Origin: Ichthyophis bannanicus
Lineage: Eukaryota > Chordata > Amphibia > Gymnophiona > Ichthyophiidae
Length of the DNA stretch: 64,000 bases
Reading direction: 5' to 3'
Assembly: GCA_033557465.1 (NCBI GenBank)
Contig: CM066031.1
Location: 1,231,545,312-1,231,609,311 of the forward strand
Shown: one piece after another, positions 45,559-56,085 of the stretch
How positions within the stretch are numbered: the first letter of the stretch is position 1
How the letters are laid out: every line of letters starts with the position of its first letter
Notes under the pieces: model-generated
Told to the model about the DNA's origin: nothing
Database searches by the model: none
The model's input: only the letters and a program-made list of their open reading frames with translations
Translations under genes and position numbers: made by a program

Positions 45559-46900
45559 AACTTCACGGTCTTAACCTTTCCCAGCAGGTAAAGGATATCC
45601 TTCATGCTTCCAGGAAACCTTCCACAAGACGCTGTTATGCATTTAAGAGGAAAAGGTTTACCATATGGTGCTCGCAGAAGGATCTTAACCCTCTTGCAAT
45701 ACCTCTGGAATCATTACTGGAGTATCTCCTTCATTTATCAAATGCAGGGCTTAAGACTAATTCAGTGACAGTCCATTTGAGTGCTATTGCAGCTTTTTTC
45801 AAGCCTCTAAATGGACAACCTATTTCCTCTCATCCTCTCATAGCGAGATTTATGAGAGGCCTTCTTTTAACGAAGCCTCCCATTAAGCCACCACCGGTGG
45901 CATGGGACTTGAATCTGGTGCTTGGGCAGCTCATGAAACCACCCTTTGAACCATTAGCCACTACCTCTTTGAAATTCCTTTCCTGGAAAGTTATCTTTCT
46001 CATTGGAATCACATCAGCACGTTGCATCAGTGAATTGCAAGCCTTGGTGGCTGATCCTCCTTATACAAGGTTCCATCATGATAAGGGTGTCCTTAGGACT
46101 CATCCACACTTTATGCCAAAGGTTGTTTCACACTTTCATTTGAACCAAGTGGTTTACCTTCCTGTATTCTTTCCAAGGCCTCACACCTCAAATGCAGAAA
46201 GGAACCTTCATACTTTGGACTGTAAAAGAGCTTTGGCCTTTTACTTGCAAAGGACACAGCAACATAGAAAATCCTCTCAACTCTTTGTTGCTTTTGATCA
46301 TAGTCATTTGGGACTTCCAGTCTCCAAAAGGACACTGTCCAACTGGATTGCACAGTGTATATCTTTATTTATTTAGCTGTATTTATATCCTGCTTTTCAC
46401 TTGGTCAAAGTGGTCAATTGGGAGATACATTTAACATGAGGGGATATGAGACACATATGCTAATACTTACAGGGAACATGGGCAATGGAGGGTTAAGTGG
46501 CTTGTCAAAGACCACAAGGAGTGCCTATAGGACTAGAAATCCTGGTCCCTCTGGCCTGAGATTGCTGTCCCCAGGTGGGACTTGAACCCCTGGCCCTCTG
46601 GTCTGAAGTACCTTGTCCTAACCACTAGACCACTCCTCCTTCCCACTAGACCACTCCTCCCTCTTTTATTTTGCCTATGAGAGCAAGAACCTTCCTTTTG
46701 AAGGCCATGTCACAGCTCACCATGTGAGAGCCATGGCAGCCTCAATGGCTAATCTTCACTCTGTGTCTATAGACGACATCTGTCGAGCAGCTACTTGGGC
46801 TTCGGTTCATACCTTCACAGCCCATTACTGCTTAGACAAGGACTCCCGCTGGGATGCCTTGTTTGGTCAGGCTGTTCTTCAGCACCTGTTCCAGACTTAA
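45504..46900 (+). pseudogene. DIRS copy D tyrosine recombinase, split by a SINE
   Basis: It overlaps the pol end by about 55 nt in another frame. The N-terminal DNA-binding part includes QQVKDILHASRKPSTRRCYA and RFTIWCSQK. The catalytic part has FLIGITSARCISELQALV with the first Arg intact (46020-46022), PRPHTSNAERNLHTLDCKRA, and then LSNWIAQCIS, where a SINE enters at about 46352. After the SINE the frame resumes as FAYESKNLPFEGHVTAHHVR (HxxR at 46718-46729) and DICRAATWASVHTFTAHYCL (Tyr at 46826), ending at TAA 46900. Without the SINE this would be a near-complete integrase-type recombinase. Confidence 0.9.
46352..46660 (-). mobile_element. tRNA-derived SINE with LINE-type tail
   Basis: On the minus strand a tRNA-like head (GGTCTAGTGGTTAGGACAAG, B box GGTTCAAGTCCC) is followed by ACAAGCCACTTAACCCTCC. 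It ends in an L2-like tail (TATAAATACAGC, AAATAAATAAAG). This is the tRNA head, core and LINE tail layout of vertebrate tRNA SINEs mobilised by L2-like LINEs. The short CCACTAGACCACTCCTCC word is doubled at the head end. Exact target duplications are unclear because the site is T-rich. Confidence 0.8.
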
Positions 46901-47019
46901 TCATCTCCTACACACCATCCCTGGTAGATGCCAGAGATCCATGGGGGGAAGTGGAGCCCTTTCACAAGGGCACACAACTTTCTGGGGCCATCTCCCTGGC
47001 ATCTGCAGCTAGGGAGTCC

Positions 47020-47117
47020 CCATATGTGAAGACTACATTCCTGCTTGTTCCTGGAGATAGCATAGTTACTCACCTGTAACAGGTGATCTTCGGGAACAGC
47101 AGGAATTTAGTCTTCAC
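47020..47117 (+). repeat. DIRS copy D internal complementary region
   Basis: 47022-47059 is the complement of the left outer end (ATTCCTGCTTGTTCCTGGAG). 47060-47117 is the complement of the right outer end (AGCATAGTTACTCACCTGTA, GGGAACAGCAGG). Placed side by side they form a bridge that would align both cDNA ends for circularisation, the accepted role of the DIRS ICR. Confidence 0.9.
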
Positions 47118-47202
47118 AACCTGCCCACCTCCCCTAGGAGTTGTATCTCTATCTCTCTCTCTTTCTCTGTTTCCCTCTCTCTTTTGTCTCAGCTATAAAC
47201 TC

Positions 47203-47392
47203 AACTGGAGAGGGACAGTTGGGAAAGGCGGGAAGGCAGCACGCAGGCGCTGTGGGATGCTCCCAAAAGCTTTCCTATAGGACACTGGGGAGCGTTCCCA
47301 CGCAGGCTCCATCGGTACTGACGATACCTATATGTGAAGACTAAATTCCTGCTGTTCCCGGAGATCACCTGTTACAGGTGAGTAACTATGCT
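47203..47392 (+). repeat. DIRS copy D right inverted terminal repeat
   Basis: AACTGGAGAGGGACAGTTGG through AAAGCTTTCCTATAGGACAC to ATATGTGAAGACTAAATTCC pairs with the left repeat. The last ~25 bp (ACAGGTGAGTAACTATGCT) are unique to right ends and are matched by the ICR. A CT-rich microsatellite (47148-47192) precedes it. Confidence 0.9.
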
Positions 47393-48340
47393 TAATGGGC
47401 TATGGTGGGGGGGGGGGCTAGGACTGGAAATGGGCTGATGGGGGGTTTAGGACTGTCAATGGGCTATGGGGGGGCTAGGATTGGAAAAGGGCTGATGGGG
47501 GGTTTAGGACTGGTAATGGGCTATGGGGGGGTTAAGACTGGTAATGGGCTATGGGGGAGGCTAAGACTGGAAATGGGCTGATGGGGGGTTAGGACTAGAG
47601 GTGGGCTGATGGGGGGGTTAGGAATGGTAATGGACTATGGGGGGGGCTAGGACTTGAAATGGGCTGAGTGGAAGGGGGGACTTGAACTGCAAATAGCTGA
47701 TGTTGATGTGGACGGGGGCTTGGAATGGAAATGGGCTGAGTGGAAGGAGGGCTTGAACTGCAAATAGCTGATGGGGAGGGGGGATTGGAATGGAAATGGG
47801 CTGAGTGGGAGGTAGAGCTAGGACAGGAAATGGCCTGATGGAGGTGCTAGGATAGGACTAGAAATGGACTGTTGGGGGTGCTGAGATTGGAAATGGGCTG
47901 TGAGGGGAGGGAGCTAGGACTGGAAATGAGCTGAGTTGGGGGGAGCTAGGACAGGAAATGGGCTGATGGAGGTGCTAGGATAGGACTGGAAATGGGCTGA
48001 GTGGGCTGTGGTGGGGGCTTGGAATGAAATGGACTCATGGAAGGGCTAGAACTGGAAGTAGACTCATTGGGGCTTGGACTGGAAATGGGCTGAGTGGAGG
48101 GGAGCTAGGATTTGAGCTGGGCTGATGTTGAGGCTAGGAAAGGACTAGAAATTGGCTGATGGAGGGCTGGGATTGGAAATGAGCTGATGGAGGGACTCGG
48201 ATAGGACTGGAAATAGATGGGGGAGCTAGGAATGGAAATGGGCTGATGGTGGGGCTAGGGAGGATAGGACTGGAAATGGGCTGATGGGGGGCTAGGACTG
48301 GAAATGGGCTGATGCGGGACTAGAAGGGAGCGGATGCTGG
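47393..48340 (+). repeat. Minisatellite II, main array
   Basis: About 30-bp units of the form GGCTATGGGGGG plus CTAGGACTGGAAATG are repeated some 30 times with drift (GGGCTGATGGGG, GGCTGAGTGG variants). One unit lies left of DIRS copy D (41377-41404), so copy D split the array. The same unit occurs in reverse orientation inside the hAT element at about 58925-59715. Confidence 0.9.
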
Positions 48341-49231
48341 GTGGGGCTGGAACTAGAAGGGAGCTGATGTTGGGGGAGGATTAGAATGGGATGGGGCTGG
48401 GAGAGTGAAATGGAGAGGGGAAAATATTTTGTGTGGGAGGGAAGAAAAATCTTCGATTGGCCGGGTATTGGGAGAGTAAGTGGGGATTGAGGACGGAGGG
48501 GTAAAATTTGAGTGGATGAAATAGGAATGAGGAAAGAGCAAAAGGAGAAAGATCAGTATGTTAAAGCAGATGTAGAGAGAGAACGGAAAAAAACTAGAAG
48601 AAAGGACAAATGGACAGCAGATGATGGAGAGTTAGCAGAAGACACGAAGAAACCAGAAGAAAGTGGCTGGAGCAATTGCAACTGAAAAAAATGCACGAAA
48701 GGTAGAAAAATATCTCTTTATTTTGAATTTATTAACTGGAATATGTCAGCTCTGAGAAAGATGAATCATTAACATCTGTGCTTTATTTAGTACAAGAGGA
48801 AATTAATTTACAGTTTTATTTCTACAGTGTTGTTGTACATTCCAAGTTTGGCTTTTGGGGTTCCCAGTTTAATTATTGTCTTCCTGTTTCTAAATTGTGA
48901 TTCCTGGTTTGGTGATGGTTAATGTTCTGCATGTATAACTGAGCTGAGATATTCTGTTTATGTAATTCCTATTTGACATTGCCACTTGTTCTCTTTCCCC
49001 AGTAGGTCATGTATTGTTATTCTCTGAAATGTATTGGTTTAATATTTGCAGTGTTGCCTTTTGATAGGTAGGGTCTGGTGCTTTGTGAGTCCTGGTAGTG
49101 CTGTTAGGATACGGCGGGTTTGCTATGGGTTCTAAATAGGCAGTGTTTGTAGTAGTTCCTAATGTGCCTGGCAGTTGGCACTGGATTATGGTAATGTTGA
49201 AATCTTTTAGTCTTTCTGTATCTATACGCTC
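48341..49231. other. Non-coding flank of minisatellite II
   Basis: The stretch is purine-rich to about 48700, then AT-rich. ACGAAAGGTAGAAAAATATC and TCTTTATTTTGAATT near 48695-48735 resemble ACAAAGGTAGAAAAAATAAT and TTTTATTTCAT on the reverse strand of the hAT element near 58770. This supports a common origin for the two arrays. No coding frame is present. Confidence 0.45.
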
Positions 49232-51239
49232 ATTAAGAGGCATGTTTACTAAAAGTTAGTGTATGATAACATTATGCAAATATTTATGCAAATGAGGCCC
49301 CTCATGCAAATGAGGCCCCGCACCCCCCTTGGGCTGCCCCTGCTTCCATGTGTAAGTTGACAGGTTTCCCCCTGGATTTTTGCCACGTGTACATTTGTAA
49401 AATGGTTCTTCCCTTTGCATGTGGATATGTATTTTTGAAATGGCTCCACATTTAGCAGAGGCTTTTCAAAAATACCTTCAAATGAGTATGTCCTGGCCTC
49501 AACGTCTCAATGCCAGTCTTCATGTCCTATTTAAAATGTGCCTTCGCATGTGTATCAGCCTAGAAAGTAGTGCATGCACAGTCAATTTCTAAACATTAGA
49601 AAGTTCTCATGCACAGTAAACAATTTTTGTTAAAATGAATGTGTAAAATTAACTGAAAAATTAAATTAGGAGAGAGAACCAAATTTTTCAAAAACAAACC
49701 AAAACATTTTGCCTGTGCAGATCCTCAATGGCCATTTACATGTATAAATCGGAATTTTATATGTGCACATGATACTTTTTCCCTTCTAAAATGACTTCCA
49801 TAATGTTTAGAAATGGTAGCAATTATTAGCTATCATTGAAAAACAAATCATTGCTTCAATTGATGCATTGGGCACACTGTAAATACTAGCAAAACATGAT
49901 ATTTGAGAAACAGATGTGGTTTACCACTAAATCTTCATGGAAACATTTGAAAGTTTAGGCAATTATTTGTTGAGACTCAGTGAAAAATGGGAGGAAGACA
50001 TAGTGAAAATAGCAAATACTTGGAAGGCCAGCAAACATTGACGATGGAGTCGAATATAGTGAGGAAAAAGATTTCACCAATTTGCCTGCATAGTTTGGGG
50101 GGCAAAGGGTAAGGAGGCCATATTGGCAGTGGAGGTAGGAGACCAAATCAGCACCAACATTTGAAGAGGAGGGGCTCTGCCTTGCTATGCCTATCCCAAA
50201 CTATGCCTTTACACAGCATGCTAAAGGTCATGTTACAGGGTCGTTTGGAAGACCACAATGTAAATTATATTATTGGATAGGAGATTGAAAAGGTTATTTT
50301 TATAACCATCCCTACATGCAAATATTGGCATTTGTACATGCAGATTGGAATGCATGTGTAAATGCAATCTCAGAAAGCTGCTATTTATATGTGAAGATCC
50401 ACACCATGTATAGATTTCAAGGTGGTAGACGTATGGCTTGGGTGGTCCGGATATTTGTATTTGTATTGCCCATTTCACAAAGGGAATCCATGTGTACGTC
50501 AAAAAATATCCACGTAGGGATTTACAGCTGCTTTAAAGCAGAAATGGATTTTGGCAATTATTCTCCTTAATCCCTCATGAGTTCTTCTTCCAAAATGAAA
50601 ATGTGTACAAATTGCAGTCTCTTTACGTAATTGTTGGCATTTATAGGACTGCAAAATGCCCCGACTACACATATAAGTGCCAGCACTTCCACATGGAAGC
50701 TACCATGTTAATTACACCTGGTTTTCCCACTTGTAGATTTCTAAAATGGCTCCTTCCTCTGTACATGATGGTAAATCCACATTCACGTCTGCAAGTTCTT
50801 ATGTATATTTTACAAAACGCTCCATGTACAGTAGAGTCTTTTGTAAAAATACTTCCAGTCTCAACTTGGCACGCCTCGATTCCAATCTCTGCATGTTATA
50901 TAAAACTGGCCTTTAAATCACTGTTTACAGATGGAAATAGGTTTCATGGTCTTGTTTGTCATTTTGGTAGATCCATCTTAGTGTTACAATTTCTTTTTCC
51001 TGCTAATTAAATGCTGCGCCACTAGCTAAGATTTTTCTAGTATGGTTTTATACTGCATTTAACATTCTGACACACAGAAAAACACTTTTGAAGAAATCAT
51101 AGGAAATATCATTGTTTGCCTGCAGATGGCAACATGGCCCTTTGGTACAAATCATTTCTCTCGATCAAGTGGAGAAAACAATGAAGCAGATACCATTTTC
51201 ACTTAGCAACCAAAATACACTTTGAGACATAGAGGCACA
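49232..51239. other. Unassigned 2 kb with a lone Harbinger-like end and a duplicated repeat
   Basis: At 49232-49255 TTAAGAGGCATGTTTACTAA resembles the terminus of the 4.3-kb Harbinger element, but I find no partner end. Segments at about 49375-49560 and 50740-50920 share AAAATGGCTCC, AAAAATAC(C)TTC and CCTC(A)ACGTCT/GCCTCGATTCC words. They appear to be two copies of an old repeat. No gene is supportable. Confidence 0.35.
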
Positions 51240-51800
51240 TTTCAAATGGGACGTCAAAGCCAGAACGTCTGAAAAGAAAGGCAGGCACATGCAAGTTCAG
51301 GCACAGATACAGAAACGTGGACGTGCGCGATATACATCTGTATCAAATGTCTATATAGACGTCCCCAGGAGAGCATTTCAGAACCAGGATGTCTAATAAC
51401 ATAATGATTAGAGTAGTGGCTTAAAAGCTGTGTGTTCAGGGTTTAAATCCCAGTGTGGGACTTTGTAATCTAAAGCTAATCACTTAATTCTCCATCTTCT
51501 CTACACTCTCTGGATGTTTTAAGGTGAAAACAAACACTTTCTTGATGCTTATTCGTGCCTGGAGCAGGAATAAACATGCATGTTCCTGCAGATGGCTCCA
51601 CTGCTTCTGGGATCGAAAGGGAGTGTGTAAGTCCATTGCCCCTCCCCAGACCTGCCTCTGCCACACCCCAATGCCTATTTGAATGCCCCCATAGTGGAGA
51701 TGTCTGTGAACTGCATTTGTGGAATGGTTACAGAGACATGTCCGTGATTTGTGCATGTCTGCAGACGTCCAAACCACGACTAAACCTTTTAGAATGAACC
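51240..51800. repeat. Repeat with tRNA-like internal domain
   Basis: GACGTC-type words occur near both edges (GGGACGTCAAAGCC, GACGTCCAAACC). In the middle ACATAATGATTAGAGTAGTG and GGGTTTAAATCCC (51439-51451) have A-box and B-box character. Ends are not precisely defined, and the class is unknown. Confidence 0.35.
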
Positions 51801-51944
51801 TCATAGTCGTGATTGATAAAGTTGATGTGAATGACGTTTTCAGTTCTCAGTCTTTTGTTGTGGCATAGTTTCCAGGGTTCTGGTTGTTTTAGCAGTTAAG
51901 TCAGACTTAATGTATGTTAAAAATTAAACATTTCAGAGAATTGA

Positions 51945-52205
51945 ATATCCAGGTCATCGGATAGCAGAGAAGCTAACCGGGCAGCAACTGAATATCACTG
52001 CTGCCCAGTTATTGCTGGGTGCCGCCTCTGCTCAGCCCCCGGAATGCTTCGATCCTAGCCAGCTAGCATCGGGGCATTCAAATGCTGCCCTGGCAGATAT
52101 TCATCAACACTAACTGCATTAGTGCAGCTGAATATCCTGGTGACCGAGATTAGCGTGGTTAGCAGATCTGCTAATCACATTAATCGCGTTGAATATCCCT
52201 CCATA
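51945..52205. repeat. Interspersed repeat family X, copy 4
   Basis: CTGCCCAGTTATTGCTGGGT, GCCGCCTCTG, GGAATGCTTCGATCCTAGCC and AGCTAGCATCGGGGCATTCA correspond to 31285-31345. TTGAATATCC at the left (51951) and GTTGAATATCCCTCC at the right (52188) may be its termini. Confidence 0.5.
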
Positions 52206-52354
52206 CTGTTTTATAATCATAATAATTTAGTTATTGTACAGTTTACATTGATTATTATACTAGTGGCAAAGGTGAATTATGGATTATGCTGACTTTGGGT
52301 CATCATTATTGGGAGAATATTATAAAAAATACTCTGCATGGAAAATGCCAATTT

Positions 52355-52545
52355 TTCTGCAGGAACAAGCAGGAAGTCGGTTCTCACATATGGGTGACGT
52401 CAACGAGGACGGAGCCCTCGCGGACGCATCTACCAAGCTTTCAAAGAAAGCCTTTTGGAGACGTCACCACGCATGCATGGTCCCCTTCCCGCCCAAGGGT
52501 GCCATCTTACTCAGTCTCCCTTTTTCCGCGGAGCCCTACAGATGT
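52355..52545 (+). repeat. DIRS copy E left inverted terminal repeat
   Basis: AGGAACAAGCAGGAAGTCGG, CACATATGGGTGACGTCAAC, CAAGCTTTCAAAGAAAGCC and GGGTGCCATCTTAC pair with the right end (about 55115-55250), where GTAAGATGGCACCC and CTTTGAAAGCTGGG occur. Confidence 0.88.
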
Positions 52546-52761
52546 TTGTCTTTCTTCCCCGGAAAAAAGTAGACTTTTCTCGTGCACTTCTGTGTGCCAT
52601 CTGGTTAGCACCGGTCCTTTTCTGCCTCCGAGCCCTGTCACTTCGGCCCTGGGACTCAGAACCAATTTAGTTAGGTTTTTCCGCCCAGCGCAGTTTTGCA
52701 CCTTTTCTAACCACTGGCCACGTCAAAGGTCTTTGACCTTGCTGAAGTCCTTTTTGCCCCA

Positions 52762-53750
52762 ATGGCCACCGGGTTTAAAAAGTGTGATCGGTGCTCCAGA
52801 AACATGTCCCTTACCGACCCACATGATTGTTGCCTCAGGTGTCTGGGTTCTGACCATGACCCAGAGGTGTGCTCCCTGTGTAAAAAGATGTCCGCTAAAG
52901 CTATCCAGAGTTGCCGGCAGAAGCAAGATGACATCTTTCACAGGTCAGATTCGGCCCCGGTATGCCCTGTAGCCATGCGCTCTAAGGCCCCGCACGGATC
53001 CTCGGAGCAGCGAGGAACCAGCTTCAGGAAGGTGCAACTCCCTCATACCTCTTTGGTGGCTGACTCGGGCATGTATTGACAGAAATGCCCGAAGACTCAT
53101 TCTTCGGTGCTCCTGGGCAGGGAGTCCCATGCCCTCGGGCGTAAACGTTACCAGGGCTCAATGCTAGCGTACTGTTTACAAGCATACCAGCTGTATATCG
53201 GCATGTACCTCTGAGACCTCACCAAGGAGCTCAGGGGTTTTTTGGCGGGTTTCAGTGGGGACTACCTCCAATGCTTCCAGACCCTCATGAAGTTTGTTGG
53301 GGAGTGCTTGAAGTATTTGTCTCGAGCGGCCTACGATGGCTTTGAGTCCAGTGCAAGATGGCCACCGTAGGCATTGGTACCTGATGCTAGCTTTGGCTCC
53401 AGGTGTCAGACATCGAACAATAAGTCCAGGAGAAAATCCTCGATATTCCTTGCCTCAGTGAAAACCTCTTTGGCAAGCTAATGGATGACAAGGTGGCGGA
53501 GATCGAGGCCGAGTATGTCTCCAAGGCTCAACTCTCGAGGAAGACCTTCACTCTTCCCAGGAAGAAACCATCGGGGAAAAGGCCTTCCTTCCATTGGAAA
53601 GGCCAACCTTACCAAGGTTATCCCCCATACCAGGTCCCCCAGACCCCTCAGCAGAGTCATCAGGGCAAGGGAGCAGGCCAGGGCCTACGTAAATCTAAGT
53701 GTCCCAAGACCCAGACACCAGCTCCAGCCCAGACTAGGCCGGGGTTTTGA
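52762..53750 (+). pseudogene. DIRS copy E gag
   Basis: ATG 52762 opens MATGFKKCDRCSRNMSLTDP, and the finger continues HDCCLRCLGSDHDPEVCSLC with all its Cys/His present. This frame stops at 53077-53079. A long decayed core includes AYCLQAYQLYIGMY-like text and QEKILDIPC. The last open part (53481-53750) is MDDKVAEIEAEYVSKAQLSR, GYPPYQVPQTPQQ and a P/Q/K-rich end TPAPAQTRPGF with GGG TTT TGA at 53742-53750. Pol is in +1. Confidence 0.82.
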
Positions 53751-54483
53751 CTCCCAGAGCATAGCCTCTCCACCCATGGGAGATCAGTTACCGACAGTGG
53801 GGGGGCGCCTAATTCATTTTGCCCACCGGTGGGCTACCATCACCACTGATTCCTGGGTACTTCAGGTGGTTAGGGAAGATTACCTCCTTCAACTGGACCA
53901 GATGCCTCCTCCTTTCTTTCCAGGAAAGCCCCCTTGGACTCCCCTGCACCAGGCCCTGCTACTGCAGGAACTTGCAGGCCTTCTCAGGGACAGGGCTGTG
54001 GAGCCCGTACCATACTACCTCAAAGGAAAATGCTTCTATTCTAGGTACTTTCTGGTCCCAAAAAGAACAGAAGACCTAAGGCCCATCCTGGACTTGAGAA
54101 ACTTGAACAAATGCCTGGTGCGGGAGAAGTTCAAAATGCTCTCCCTTGGAATATTGTTGCCCCCCCTCCAGCAGGGAGATTGGCTATGCTCCTTGGAACT
54201 ACAGGATGCTTATACTGACATCCTTATTCATCCCAGTCACAGGCAATATCTAAGGTTCATGGTCGGGGGCGACCACTATCAGTACAGTGCACTACCCTTC
54301 GGCCTAGCCTCCGCACCAAGAGTCTTCACCAAATGCCTAGCAATGGTGGCCGCCTACCTCCATCTGGCTAGTAAAAGGAGACATGACCTCAGAGGTGCAA
54401 CAGGCCATGGCCCGCAACATCAAGGTCCTACAACATCTGGGGTTCATGATAAACTACTCCAAATCCCACCTCACCCCAACGTT
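53720..54483 (+). pseudogene. DIRS copy E pol, truncated RT
   Basis: The frame from GRGFDSQSIASPPMGDQLP continues TDSWVLQVVREDYLLQLDQM, PPPFFPGKPPWTPLHQALLL, FYSRYFLVPKRTEDLRPILD and LCSLELQDAYTDILIHPSHR. It then reads YQYSALPFGLASAPRVFTKC and LAMVAAYLH. A deletion right after AAYLH removes the catalytic YLDD. A short remnant (LQHLGFMINYSKSHLTP, shifted frame) follows before the larger deletion. RT cannot be active. Confidence 0.85.
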
Positions 54484-54790
54484 TTGTTTCATACGACCCC
54501 AGCCAACTGGAGGCGGCTGTCACTAAGCGGACCCTGTCCACCTGGGTGGCGGACTGTATTGCTTTTGCCCATGATCAGGCTGGGCTCTCAGAGCACCGGG
54601 TCATGGCGTACAACCTCAGGGCTATGGAAATCTCAGTTGTGAGCCTATGCTCTGTCCCTATGGCAGACAACTGCTGGGCTGTCACCTGGTCCTCAGTCCA
54701 CACTTTTGCAACTCTGTACTGCCTGGAGAGGGAGTCCCGATGAGACAGTGCCTTCAGTCAAGCCGTACTCTGTAATCTGTTCGGGGTTTA
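54484..54790 (+). pseudogene. DIRS copy E tyrosine recombinase, C-terminal remnant
   Basis: After the deletion junction the text resumes near the end of the recombinase: TLSTWVADCIAFAHDQAGLS, HRVMAYNLRAMEI (HxxR box altered to YNLR) and SVHTFATLYCLERESR with the catalytic Tyr. It ends near 54790. It is not functional. Confidence 0.75.
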
Positions 54791-54937
54791 GGCAACTCCT
54801 GCCCTCCGACCCTTCTTATTCAGGCTACCGGAGAAATAGTTCTTCCTGGATACTGGGGTCCTCAGATTCACTTGTGGCTGTTCACGGCTGGGCCGTGTTT
54901 TTTCTACAGGTTCTCGGTAGCCTGTAGCTAGGGAGTC

Positions 54938-55295
54938 CCATATGTGAGTACTAACTTCCTGCTTGTTATTGGAGAAAGCATAGTTACTCACCTGTAACAG
55001 GTGTTCTCCAGGGACAGCAGGAATCAGTCCTCACAACCCTCCCTACTTCCCTTGGAGTTGCTGTACAATTTAGACCATCTCCTTTTATTAGCTGTAGCTA
55101 TGTCATCTAACTAAGTAAGATGGCACCCTTGGTTGAGAAGGGGATCACGCATGCATGGTGGCATGTCCCAAAGGTTTTCTTTGAAAGCTGGGGAGATGCT
55201 TCCGTGACGGCTCCATCAGCGTCGATGCCACCCATATGTGAGGACTGATTCCTGCTGTTCCTGGAGAACATCAGTTACAGATGAGTAACTATGCT
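54938..55295 (+). repeat. DIRS copy E ICR and right terminal repeat
   Basis: The ICR (54938-55034) contains ACTTCCTGCTTGTTATTGGA followed by GCATAGTTACTCACCTGTAA and GGGACAGCAGGAATCAGTCC. These are complements of the left and right outer ends. The right repeat ends at about 55295. Confidence 0.85.
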
Positions 55296-55679
55296 TTATG
55301 CGATCTGTGTATAGGTGGTCCCAAGGGCATAGTTTTGATGAAGTTGTGCTTGTTCATGCTTGGAATACATACAGAAATTCACACCTTCAGAGCAGATGTA
55401 AATTGTGCAAAAGCATTTGTGCATTACTGGGGCTGGTTCTAGGTAATTGTTTTATAAAAGCACATAGATACCTACGTTGTCTTTATAAAATAGGCTTAAA
55501 AAAGGTACCCTTTCCCAGTTTTGACATAGGTTAAAATATTCTCTATCTGTGTAGAATTTGAACAAATGATATAGTTATGCTGTGCCAACCCACTGAGCTT
55601 CATCTAACATATTTTAACTTACAGTGTAACTTTAATATACTTGTTAGGAAGCCTCTGGAGATTTTTAAGGCTTTAATCA
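55296..55679. other. Unassigned spacer between DIRS copies E and F
   Basis: 0.38 kb of AT-rich DNA has no repeat or coding frame I can name. Confidence 0.4.
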
Positions 55680-56085
55680 GTCTACAGAAACAAGTAGGAA
55701 TCAATCTTCACATATGGATGAACATCACCGACTGAGACCCCATGTGAACGCTCCTCAGCATCCAATAGGAAAGCCTTTGGAAGCACTCCATTGAGCCTGT
55801 TTGCCTGCCTTCCCATCTTCCCAACTCCTCTCCTCGGTTCTTCGTTTTCCTCTGAGTCAGTAGGATGCATCATTCAGTCATCTGCCGAAGTACTACTCTT
55901 TTTTTTGAGGAACATCATGCTTCTGTCTTCCCGTCGATGCTGGTTCCATTGAATCTGACACTGGTCCTGATAATTCTTTCATTTTTTATTTTCAAATTTT
56001 ATATTTTCTTTTCTACTGATTTTCATCATGGTTTTCACGGCTAAACTAGGCCTCTCTCTTCCATCTCGAAGACAACTTTTTAAGG

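Larger units (their letters stand above)
41405..47392 (+). mobile_element. DIRS retrotransposon copy D, best preserved
   Basis: It has the full DIRS structure: left terminal repeat 41405-41575, gag, pol, recombinase, ICR 47020-47117 and right terminal repeat 47203-47392. The flanks GGACTGG|TAATGGGCTATGG rejoin to an exact minisatellite II unit (seen intact near 47503-47525), so integration made no target duplication. Pol has only two in-frame stops and the recombinase keeps all three visible catalytic motifs. A tRNA-type SINE interrupts the recombinase. Confidence 0.93.
52355..55295 (+). mobile_element. DIRS copy E, internally deleted but with both ends and ICR
   Basis: It spans TTCTGCAGGAACAAGCAG (52355) to GAGTAACTATGCTTT (about 55295). 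Gag and the first part of RT are present. YLDD, all of RNase H and most of the recombinase are missing, lost near 54362 and 54481. The ICR and terminal repeats are retained, so it could have been moved in trans. It belongs to the copy B subfamily (GGTTCTCACATATGGGTGA). Confidence 0.9.

Noticed and set aside
47393..48340. CRISPR-like regular repeats
   Set aside because: Units drift continuously and there are no unique spacers between constant repeats; it is a eukaryotic minisatellite.
49232..49255. A second Harbinger element starting here
   Set aside because: Only one terminus-like sequence was found and no partner end within the following several kb, so an element cannot be delimited.
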